From Serilophus lunatus (taxonomy: Eukaryota > Chordata > Aves > Passeriformes > Eurylaimidae), in NCBI GenBank assembly GCA_013399895.1, contig VXBA01003136.1:65091-129090 (forward strand): a stretch of 64,000 nucleotides of DNA, written 5' to 3'. The translations under genes and the position numbers were made by a program. The stretch's first letter is position 1, and each line of letters begins with the position of its first letter. Positions 53,165-64,000 of this stretch are shown one piece after another. The notes beneath the pieces are model-generated. The model was not told the origin of the DNA. It worked only from the letters and a program-made list of their open reading frames with translations, and did no database searches.

Positions 53165-54975
53165 TGAACCGATGGCCAACAAAGACAGGATCTAATGCAG
53201 GAGAATGGTTATGCAAAGAATTAGGGAGGCAAAGGCCCAGTTTGAGCTAAATTTGGCCACCTCTGTTAAGGATAATAAAAAGGGTTTCTATAAAAACATT
53301 AATGGTAAAAGGAGGGATAAGGACAACCTCCATTCTTTATTAAATAAGGAAGGGAATATAGTTACTGAGGATGGGGAAAAGGCAGAGATACTTAATACCT
53401 TTTTTGTTTCCGTTTTTAATAGTAAAACTGATGGTTTACAGGACAAGTCCTTGCTTAAACTAGTTGATAGGGAACTAGTTGATAGGGAACAGTGTAGCCC
53501 CCCCCATGGTCCACGTGGAAGGTGTTAGAGATCTGCTGTCCCACCTGGATCCTCATAAGTCTATGGGACCTGATGGGATTCATCCTAGGGTGCTGAGAGC
53601 TGGCAGATGTGCTTGCTATGCCTCTTTCCATCATCTTTCAACAGTCTTGGCTTACTGGAGAGGTTCCAGATGATTGGAAATTGNNNNNNNNNNNNNNNNN
53701 NNNNNNNNNNNNNNNNNNNNNNNNNNNNNNNNNNNNNNNNNNNNNNNNNNNNNNNNNNNNNNNNNNNNNNNNNNNNNNNNNNNNNNNNNNNNNNNNNNNN
53801 NNNNNNNNNNNNNNNNNNNNNNNNNNNNNNNNNNNNNNNNNNNNNNNNNNNNNNNNNNNNNNNNNNNNNNNNNNNNNNNNNNNNNNNNNNNNNNNNNNNN
53901 NNNNNNNNNNNNNNNNNNNNNNNNNNNNNNNNNNNNNNNNNNNNNNNNNNNNNNNNNNNNNNNNNNNNNNNNNNNNNNNNNNNNNNNNNNNNNNNNNNNN
54001 NNNNNNNNNNNNNNNNNNNNNNNNNNNNNNNNNNNNNNNNNNNNNNNNNNNNNNNNNNNNNNNNNNNNNNNNNNNNNNNNNNNNNNNNNNNNNNNNNNNN
54101 NNNNNNNNNNNNNNNNNNNNNNNNNNNNNNNNNNNNNNNNNNNNNNNNNNNNNNNNNNNNNNNNNNNNNNNNNNNNNNNNNNNNNNNNNNNNNNNNNNNN
54201 NNNNNNNNNNNNNNNNNNNNNNNNNNNNNNNNNNNNNNNNNNNNNNNNNNNNNNNNNNNNNNNNNNNNNNNNNNNNNNNNNNNNNNNNNNNNNNNNNNNN
54301 NNNNNNNNNNNNNNNNNNNNNNNNNNNNNNNNNNNNNNNNNNNNNNNNNNNNNNNNNNNNNNNNNNNNNNNNNNNNNNNNNNNNNNNNNNNNNNNNNNNN
54401 NNNNNNNNNNNNNNNNNNNNNNNNNNNNNNNNNNNNNNNNNNNNNNNNNNNNNNNNNNNNNNNNNNNNNNNNNNNNNNNNNNNNNNNNNNNNNNNNNNNN
54501 NNNNNNNNNNNNNNNNNNNNNNNNNNNNNNNNNNNNNNNNNTTGTTCAGCCTGGAGAAGAGGAGGCTCAGGGGTGACCTTATTGCTGTCTATAACTACCT
54601 GAACGGAGGTTGTAGTCAGGTGGGGGTCGGTCTCTTCTCTCAGGCTCCCAGTGACAGGATGAGAGGACACAGTCTTAGGCTGCGTCAGGGGAGGTTTAGA
54701 TTGGCTATCAGGAGGAACTTTTTCATAGTGAGAGTGATCTCCCACTGGAATGGGCTTCCCAGGGAGGTGGTGGATTCACCATCCCTGGATGTGTTTAAGG
54801 ATAGGTTAGATGATGAACTTAGTGGTATGGTTTAGATGGTTTAAATGGTTTAGATGGTATAGATGTTAGACTGATGTTGGGTAGGTTGTTAACCTAGGTA
54901 AAGGTTAGACTTGATGATCTCCATGGTCTTTTCCAACCTTATTAATTCTGTGTGTAATTCTGTGTGTAAAGAGAA
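53165..54975 (+). mobile_element. CR1 LINE copy with 858-base assembly gap
   Basis: The element starts in ORF2 between endonuclease and reverse transcriptase: frame 53205-53490 reads REAKAQFELNLA, DNKKGFYKNINGKRRDK and GNIVTEDGEKAEILNTFF. The frame then changes at about 53490 (GVRDLLSHLDPHKSMGPDGI) and again at about 53597 (MPLSIIFQQSW, LTGEVPDDWKL), consistent with loss of one GA from a GAGAGA. A 15-bp direct duplication occupies 53461-53490. After the gap, 54542-54835 encodes the C-terminus (FSLEKRRLRGDLIAVYNYL). The 3' UTR has a TGGTTTAGA repeat (54828-54866) and ends with two ATTCTGTGTGTA units. The gap size is about what the missing CR1 middle needs. Confidence 0.92.
53684..54541. other. 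Assembly gap (858 N)
   Basis: Undetermined sequence inside the CR1 copy. Very long open frames reported across it contain only X and have no meaning. The missing part corresponds to the reverse transcriptase core and following region of CR1. Confidence 0.99.
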
Positions 54976-55156
54976 TTAGAATTAGTCAAACAAAGGGTGA
55001 GCTTTACTCTGGAGAAGAGACAAAGTATTTCTTCACTATTTTATTATAAAGCTTTTTAAATGAGCTTTAAATAAACTAGCCTAAGAGTTAAAAGCAATCA
55101 AGGCACTGGACTGAATCACTTAGCAGAACTCATACATTGGCATGGTGAGCCTCTAA

Positions 55157-55225
55157 AAGTTATAAAATGCTCTGGTTGGAAGAGACCTTAAAGATCAGCT
55201 AGTTCCAAGCCCCTGGTGCTAATCC
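55157..55225 (-). mobile_element. CR1 3' tip
   Basis: CTGGTTGGAAGAGACCTTAA followed by AGATCAGCTAGTTCCAAGCC is the reversed 3' end of a CR1 element. Only about 60 bases are recognisable, on the opposite strand to the CR1 copy ending at 54975 and 80 bases before the second GACA array. Confidence 0.75.
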
Positions 55226-55301
55226 CTTTATGATGAACACAGTACAAGCACAAAGTAGGGAAAGTTACTCTGAAAAAAATGTTATATATAGATACATATA
55301 T

Positions 55302-56091
<790 letters not shown>

Positions 56092-58764
56092 CTGGTTTTC
56101 TTTTTAAAAATTCTCAGTACTGCCTCAGCTGTTGTAAAATCTTTGTAGTTCTGTTTTAATTGTTCTGGTAAGTGATATTACCCAAGTTTCTCTAGTCACA
56201 AACACTAATGAATTCCAAGGATTTCAGAAGAGCTGTGTTCACTTTACACTGTGGTATTTTAATTTCTCTCTAGCAGGCAAACTCCTACCTGAAGCTTTTG
56301 CATTTATCCCCTTTCTAGACTGTTAGCTGTATTTAGTAGTTCCTTCATACGTGTTCTATGTGTATCACTTTCATGAGAAGCAATGATATTCAAATTTGGT
56401 TGTAGAAAAAACAGATATTTTCATCTTGAACAAATCTTTTTTGTTTGCTTAGGTTTAAGGACTTTTGCTTTTCTTCTGTCTAAACTTCGTTTTTTTACAT
56501 TTGATTTATAGAGTTATTTTTTTTGCAATAAATCTTATATTCAGTGAGCAACTTATATATTCCTGATGTCCCCAAGCATCTCTATTTTTTGTCACCACTG
56601 TGTGGAAGACAAGTGTACACTAATTAACAAAAAAATGTTTAATAAACTTAGCTCAGATTTTACAGCATGTCTTATAATTGCTAAACTGTCTGTGGCAGTC
56701 CAAAGTTGCTAGAAAGCTTCTGTTACAATTCAGCTTTTTTATTATATATTTTCTTTGAACTTGCATTGCAGTGGGAGAGAGGAGGAAACGGCTCTAATGA
56801 TATTTGAAACACATCAAAGGCTTAAGAAACTAAACATGTGAGACAGATGCTTTTGTTAATGTCTGCTGTATCTCATTTCACAATCTTTAGCAGCATATAC
56901 AGCTTCATGATTTCACAGAATTAGTTTTCCTACTTAAAAATGTGAAAATTTGGTACAACACTTGTTTCAGGAAGAAAATCTCATTTTTATCAAAAATTAT
57001 AGCTTAAAATTACAACTTTGGGAAGAAAAGAGCAATAGATAGTTAATAAATTGTTAATATACAACAATTCTTAAAGTGTTTAATTGCATGGAAAAATCTA
57101 CAGCACCTAGCGTGACAGTTTATATACTGCAGCCTATTTAACTTCCTACAGTTATCACTGCAAATAGAGTAGTAACTTCCACTTTTAGCATATGTAATAT
57201 TTGGCTAATTGTATACCCAGATATGGCTTAGTCTTGAATTAGATACCGATATTTAGAGAATTTTCATTTTTTGTTTGTTAGGTGGTACCAAATCTCAATC
57301 CAAATTTTTCATTAATGTGCTTTCATTCTCAATGAGTTTCCCTGACTTCAGCTTCTACAATTTTGATCTCTGCTGAGTCTCTGAGTATTTTTCACTAGAC
57401 AATCATGTTTTGGTTTTGGTTGGGTTTTTTTCAATTAACAGAAATCTCAACATAGAAATAATAATAAGTGAGTGAGGTCTGCCAGTAAGATTGTAAGAGC
57501 AAGTCCTGCCTAATATAGGCCCAACTTAGACTTCAGTTCTGTAGTTTGGGTTGGAGGCAGTCAAGGTAGCTTGACTCCCCCAGTTCTTACATGTGCATAC
57601 CCCAGATATTCTTCCCCTTGAACTCCTATATAATCAGCTTCTGATTTCTAATATCTTTTCTTGAAATTAAATTATAATTATGGTCATGATGGACTAATAA
57701 ATTGGCTTATTAATATGAAATAAATTGACTAATAAATGTTGCCATCTACTGCGACAGTTCTAAGGATGTGCATAGGTCTAGCCTGTTTACAATTATAAGT
57801 TCAAGTGGTAGAAAGACCTCTTACAGCAGAAAGAGCTGGGTACTATCCTCACTTCTGCTTGTAACCACAAATTTGTTACAGTACTTCACACATACTGCTT
57901 TGCTTTTGTAGACCTCATTGAAAAGACTCATTTCTAAATATTCCCAGCTTTCCTCTTCATTCAGAATATGATATGCCACTGGGATTTCCTTATCTTGTTT
58001 AAACTGAAAATGAGCATGAGCTAAGACTGTCAGTTTTGGTTTATTCCATTACAGTTAAAGTAGCAGCCTTTAATCATTACCAGCAATATTAGTGCCACAA
58101 CACTGTTTACATCTCAAATATGCTTCTAATTTTCCCAGTCAAAGGCAAATTGTTGGTGATATCTTAATGTTTTTTTAGGTAGCTAATGCCAAAATGCAAG
58201 GTTATGATCTTGATCTGAATATTTCCCAGATGTGTGGTAAGGTGAAAGGTGGAACAGCTAACAGAACTTGACTTCCTATCTGTGTTAGTCTAAGTTAAGT
58301 GAATTCTAAGTCAGGCATAATTAGAGAATGAGACCTCCAGAAGCCTTCACCTTAACAACTGTTTGAGATGAAAGCTTAGCGCTTGGGTGAGTGTAACATA
58401 ATCCACATGTTGGAAGAGAAATCAGAATCAGCTGTCACTGTCTTCTGCATATGTTTTACAGTACCCCATTAGCCACCTTCTTGTCAAAAGTCAGTGATCT
58501 TCTCTGAGCCTAATGCTTCTAATTCATTTACTGTGGAATCAGGACCAGATTCTAAATCTGATGGCAGTTTCACCACAATGCCTTCTACTGAAGTTTCAGT
58601 TTGAATATGACAGATTCAGTTTGGAAAGGTATAGTTGATAGAGATGGACACTAACAATCAGCAGTCATAGGAATCACTTAATTCTTTTCCAGGACTACCA
58701 CATCAGAGAGAACACAGATAACAAAAAGAAGAATTAGAACAGCATAACAAAATTTTTAATTTGG
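56092..58764. other. FGF10 intron 1, no other gene recognised
   Basis: A/T-rich sequence without recognisable exon or repeat, apart from a short direct repeat of GACTAATAAAT at 57691 and 57727. Confidence 0.5.
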
Positions 58765-58820
58765 CCCCTGGGGTTTTGACCAGATGACCTCCAAGGCCTT
58801 CTCAGCCTAAATGATTGTCT
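58765..58820 (+). mobile_element. CR1 3' tip
   Basis: TTTTGACCAGATGACCTCCA followed by AGGCCTTCTCAGCCTAAATG and ATTG is a short, degraded CR1 3' end on the plus strand. Confidence 0.65.
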
Positions 58821-61800
58821 GAATTGAAAAGACAGCTAGAAACCTCTGCTATATCCCACAACATTGGAATTGTTAAGCTGAGAATCAGAGATCGATATTC
58901 ACATAATTTAAGATAATTAGGAAAGTCTGTTGTTATTAATTACTGTAGTGTCACCAGATAAAACATTGACATAAAATTCAGCAGTCCTATTTCAAGCTTT
59001 GTTGTTATTCTGCTAGGTCACTGCTGCAAAGCAATCAGTCCTCTGAATCAACTGTTTACTGGCTTCTCAAACTGATCTTCCTGGCTCTGATAGATAATAA
59101 TCCTGGAGTAAGGGTCGCACTCCTTCTGGGTACTGCAATACGTATGCCAATATGTAAAAAATAAGGGGAAATGGCATTCAGGGACATGTCTATTGACACT
59201 TAAACAGGTAATAGGCTGTTTTTAATGTACACGATCAAAATCTTTTATGAGGGTAGAGTGGGAAGACATTACGGAGTGGTCCTATAACAAATCCTTCAGT
59301 GATTTGCCTTAGCCACTTGTTACTAAGAAATAAGCCAGGTTTCCTAAGTGAATTTTAAGTATTAGTTGTCTTCTTCTAATAGCTTTTGCGTCTGCTGAAA
59401 ATTGTCATTCATTTTTGTTAATGAATAGCTCAGAGTTTTCATGTAAATGAAAATGTAGCTCCTATGAGAGCTATCAGAGAAGTTAGAAGCAATCAGAGAA
59501 GGGACAAATTTTTAGTTCTACATTAAGAAAAATGGTACATTTAATCCACCATAGGCTACAGATTTGCAAAAATGTATTTTGTGTAGTTTTAAGAGTTATG
59601 TCTATTTTGGTAAAAGTAGCACAGAAATAAGAAATAAGAAATAAGTATAAGCTGATGATTACAGCAAAACTTGTGATATTCTGGCCATTTTACATGTTCT
59701 ATGTGTTCTATGTCTATGAAGAGATAAGGCTTCATAAATTAGAGTATACTGCCCGTTAAAATCTTTCTGTTTCTGACAATTGGATTTAGGGTGTTTTAGG
59801 GCAAATAATCTTGAAACAGCTAAGAATGATGACAGACTGGTCATTTACCAATTTGTCTGACATATCCTGTTGAAATGGGTTTTAAGAAGGAAGCATAGAT
59901 CTAGCATAAATTTACATCACCCTTTGGATACTTAATATGTTCCTGACTGTGGGTAGCCTGCCTTTCTTTGGGAATGTGGCCATGGATCTCTCTTTTATCT
60001 GCCTCATAGCATTGGACATCAGAGATTTATATTTAAAGACTCAAGATCAATTAGAAGGAATTTGTGGGGTCATTGGGCACTGGGTCTTGTCAGCTGATAT
60101 TTTTATCAATGGCTCCAAAAAGCTCCAAAACCTTTGAGGACCTTCAGGCAACACGGTGGATCCCTTTGCACCAGAACTGTTCCACTTGTATACTACAGAA
60201 CTGAAGAAGTACTTTGCCAACTGGAATTTCATCATCACTGTCTTATTAAAAATTTCACAGAGCACTTGCTGTTATCACTATGTACATGAAACATATGGGC
60301 CTGGAAATTAAAAATTGCCATGAATAGTGTCAAATGATGTTACTTTATTATTATAACAAAATATTTGCAATATAATTTCCATCTTGACACAAAAATCTCA
60401 TCCATCTTTCCTACCAGAGTCTGGATTTTTTTCATCTGCTTTCGCTGAAGGCTTTTATTTTTTCATAGGCAGCTGACAGTTTAACTGGTGGGACTGAGTG
60501 AGGTCAAGCAGTTCAATTGCCCTGTAGTTCCATGGAAGTGAATTATGATTGAGCAAATGCAAGACAATAGATTCAGCAGTGTTGTAACTTGTTTATTGTG
60601 TTAGTTTAAACACAGCAAGGAGCTCCCAAAGAATGGTCTTTGCACACATAGATTTCAAAACAGCAAAATGCATTAAGTAAATAAAAAGACTGAGAGATTA
60701 AAGGAATCCACTATGATTCTTGGCCATATGTTTCAACCTACTCTTTCTCTATCAAGTTCTTCTGTTAGTGTCCACAAAAAGAGAAGAAGAGATTGCAGTA
60801 TGGGCTTGAGGGGAAAAATGGTACCAGAAAGTAAAGAATAGATAGAAAATAATTCAATAGAGGTGAACAGAGGAACATGGGTACATTAAGAATGAAATTT
60901 TCTTATGTGGTATCTTCATACTTTACTTTGTAGAATACTTGCTCTCTGAGATCCTGATTTGTGGAAGGAATGCCACAAATTTGTGACAGTTGGGAGTCAA
61001 GTTTTCAAATACTGAATCCCAAATTCTATAGGATTTACCAGTATGGAAATTCATAGATTTACCATGATGCAAATTCATTGTTTATTTTGTTTTAAAGTAG
61101 AAGTCACCTCAAATGTCTCTACAACAGCCCTCATAAAGTTGGCATAACTACGCTTTTCCTTATAGAAATCAATGTCTCATATCTAAATAGCACTGATTAC
61201 CATGTTTGAATGGCTTGTAATTAAAATAAAAGGCAATATAGTTAGTTGCATTTGATTAGGTCAATTAGGATCAACAAGCGCAACATAAGCAAATGAAGAC
61301 CATGAGGTTGAGGGACATATATTTCACATTTAGAGGCAAGAAGTATATGTCATCTATAAAGACCACGTACTGTGAAACAATTATGGTCTTGAATATTTTG
61401 TGAGCAAAATCTAAACAATCACATTCCTCCTACTGGCTAGGGCTACCACATATCTGACCTGTATTCTTCTGCTGCCTGGTCCTTTTAATGGTCTTCACGT
61501 TTCTTTTGGAATTCCAATGCATTGGTCAGAAGTAACGTACGATAGTTCTGACTGGTTTCTTCTATACAGCCAAAAATCAGCTGCACGCCATGCATGCTGC
61601 AAGTACATTTCTTCAAGTGCAAATACTGTACAGAATACCATTCTATAATGTAGTAAGGTCAACATTTTCAGAAACACTTAATTGGCTTCCTGTGTGTGGA
61701 AGCACAGCTCTATAGGCTTGGCAGAAATCTCAAGAGATCATGTGGTGCATCCCATTGTCCCACAACATACCTATCATCAACTCAGCTGGACACTTTTATC

Positions 61801-63129
61801 ACCTGCTCTTAAAGGCTGCACACAGTCCAAAACATCTTTAATAAATAAGAGTTTTTACCATCCTTATTAAAAACTTACTGTTCTTAACATCCTGTCTTAC
61901 TCTTTTGCGCTGTTGAGGCCATTATTTAAGATGCCTCTTGTGTGGAATATTCCCTGCTCTTCCCAGAAATATTTCAGTATTCAGAAGTTACTATTACATG
62001 TTCTCTTCCCATATCTCCTCTTTTTAAAATTTACAGGATAACTTTAACTAAGTTTCAATTACAAATTGTATTTTGTATGCCTATCGCTATGCTGGTTGTT
62101 CCACTTAGATATATCTTGAAGTGAGCACAGAGCTCAGATGAATTCATTCAAATGCTGCACTATATGGAAAGATTTTCTTTTGCATTTCCGACATGCTTAA
62201 AAATGTTAGGAAACTGTTCACTTTTCATGTTGTTCCCTCAAACTCACGTTGTAAATTACTCGCCACCCATATACTTTTCTGAAAATGGTTATCTCATTCT
62301 CCTTCATCCTATATTTTCATTTCCTCAACAGTTCATTCTGTTTTTGCAGCAAATCACTGAGAACAATTCTCTAAATACAGTTTTCTGGCTTGTTTTTCAT
62401 CCTACTTAAAATATATTTGTATGAAACTAGTGTATTTATGATAAGGTACTGTGATTTTGTCAAAAGACTAACTATATAGCTCTTTCCATTCTATGACTTG
62501 TTACACTATTACAAAATTAAATTACATCTGATGATATTTTCTCCTGACAAGTCTTTGCTGGCTGTTTCTCTGCTTTCTTCCAATTCTCTGTATGGAGGGA
62601 TGTATATGTAAGAATTAAAGGGCAACTTCACTGGTTCAGATTAATGGTCAGTCTAGTTTCCTGTCTCTGACAGTAACAGTAGCAGAAACCCGAAGTGGAG
62701 AAGAATAAGCATACTGTTGTACCTGCCTACTATACTTCCCTAGTATACATCAGTAGGCAATTCAGAGACTAATGATAGTACTGATTTACTTGTCATAGGA
62801 ACATATTTTTGGAATGTATTCTCTGATTGCTTTTCAGCTCAGGTAAACTGACATCCCACAAATCTAGTTTAATATTAGCTGTAATCAAATAAGAGTAAAA
62901 AAAAAATCGCTTCTTTTGTTTTAAATATTAAATTATTGTTTTCTGGCCAATAATTCAGTTTTAAGATTCAGTGCATAGTTGCTCTTTCTTCATTTTCTCA
63001 AGATTGCCTGCAGTTTTCTAGATTCCCCCTACTGTTCCACCCAGTGAATCCCAGTGCTTTAGTTACTCCTCAAAACATAGTTAATCCTTATTTCTGATCA
63101 TGTGTGTTGCCGTTTCCTGTAGCTTTTGC
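58821..63129. other. FGF10 intron 1, no other gene recognised
   Basis: A/T-rich, with a GAAATAA repeat of three units at 59624-59645 and no exon that I recognise. The open frames of 60-85 codons here overlap each other and lack any family signature. Confidence 0.5.
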
Positions 63130-63652
63130 AGTTCCAGTATCACAGTATCAGCAAGGTTGGATGAGACCTTAGAGATCATCAACTCCAACCTATAATCTAA
63201 CAGCAACCCATCATCTAAACCATGGTACCAAGTGCACATCCAGCCTACTCTTGAACACCTCCGGGGTTGGTGACTCCACCACCTCCCTGGGAAGCCCATT
63301 CCAATGGCGGATCACCCTTTCAGTGAAGAATTTCTTCCTAATACCAAGTCTAAACATCCCCTGATGCAGCTTGAGACTGTATCCTCTTGTTCTGTCACCA
63401 GTTGCCTGAAAGAAGAGACCAACCTCCACCTGACTACACCCTCCTTTCAGGTAGTTACAGACAGCAACAAGGTCACCCCTGGGTCTTCTCTTCTCCAGAC
63501 TAAACAATCCCAGCTCCCTCAGCCGTTCCTCACAGGGCTTGTGCTCCAGCCCCTTCACCATCCTCGTTGCCCTTCTCTGAACACGTTCCAGTAACTCAAC
63601 ATCTCTCTTGTACTGAGGGGCCCAGTTCTGTTCCGTCATTTATAGATGAGAG
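63130..63652 (-). mobile_element. CR1 LINE 3' fragment with intact C-terminal frame
   Basis: The reversed 3' tip is at about 63137-63190 (TCACAGTATCAGCAAGGTTG). The minus-strand frame 63639-63211 is open for 142 codons and reads VELLERVQRRATRMVKGLEH, LRELGLFSLEKRRPRGDLVA, then FFTERVIRHWNGLPREVVES. An intact frame of this length suggests a younger insertion than the other fragments in the window. The copy is 5'-truncated at about 63650, so it cannot move by itself. Confidence 0.92.
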
Positions 63653-64000
63653 CCTAGGGTAGCATTTGTGTTCAAAATGCAAGAACAGATGGATTTAAAC
63701 TTTGTTTCTGTATTTTTAATTTCGTAAACATTCCCTACTCCTGTTCTGTACATTTTTTTTAATATCTCCTATAAGACAGCTAGAGCAAAGGCCATTCTGT
63801 AACACATTCTGTGTTCATAAACCTCACACTACCATCCCTGTGTGCACCAGTTTTTACAACATTCACCTACATTGAATTTTATCTGGTACTATATTGACTT
63901 CCATCTGCAATTATTCCCAGTTCCTTCAAATTTGGGATCCTGAATAATTTAGTATAATGAGCAGGGTATGTCATGGCATACTGTGAATATGCTGAGCATA
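63653..64000. other. End of window, FGF10 intron 1, nothing recognised
   Basis: About 350 bases of A/T-rich sequence without exon, repeat or regulatory site that I can support. Confidence 0.5.

Noticed and set aside
53585..54835. Frames of 300-408 codons across the large gap
   Set aside because: Most of their length is translated N; the real parts are CR1 ORF2 pieces in different frames.

Overview
This window is vertebrate, almost certainly avian, nuclear DNA. Evidence for a bird: the interspersed repeats that can be recognised are nearly all CR1 LINE fragments with avian-type 3' ends, there are no Alu, B1 or L1-like elements, and the single coding exon reads as an avian-style fibroblast growth factor 10 (FGF10) N-terminus. 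FGF10 lies on chromosome Z in the birds I know of, so the window is probably Z-linked; that is inference, not something the sequence proves.

Layout. 1-16 kb: A/T-rich intergenic DNA upstream of FGF10, with two minus- or plus-strand CR1 fragments (5.6-6.9 kb and 12.1-12.8 kb), GT-rich tracts and a perfect 20-bp palindrome. 16.1-17.26 kb: G/C-rich promoter and 5' leader of FGF10, containing quadruplex-type G runs, a long G/C hairpin, short upstream ORFs and a T-box-like sequence. 17,264-17,597: coding part of FGF10 exon 1 (111 codons plus one base), followed by a consensus splice donor. 17.5-18.26 kb: CpG island continuing into intron 1, with a 34-base assembly gap. 18.3-64 kb: apparently all FGF10 intron 1. 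I did not recognise exon 2 by eye, so the intron would be longer than about 46 kb. This part holds several CR1 fragments (30.1, 33.7, 43.3-45.5, 53.2-55.0, 55.2, 58.8 and 63.1-63.65 kb), GT-rich tracts, a CTG repeat, and two large compound GACA/GATA microsatellite arrays (51.9-52.1 and 55.3-56.1 kb) on either side of a CR1 copy whose middle is an 858-base gap.

There is one host gene here, and everything else is regulatory, repetitive or unassigned. FGF10 is a secreted ligand for FGFR2b in limb, lung and other epithelial-mesenchymal signalling. I found no convincing undescribed gene system. The observations I would follow up first are the Bkm-type GACA/GATA arrays inside a probably Z-linked developmental gene, and the structured, uORF-bearing 5' leader of FGF10. 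Most short open reading frames elsewhere in the window are chance frames or CR1 remnants.
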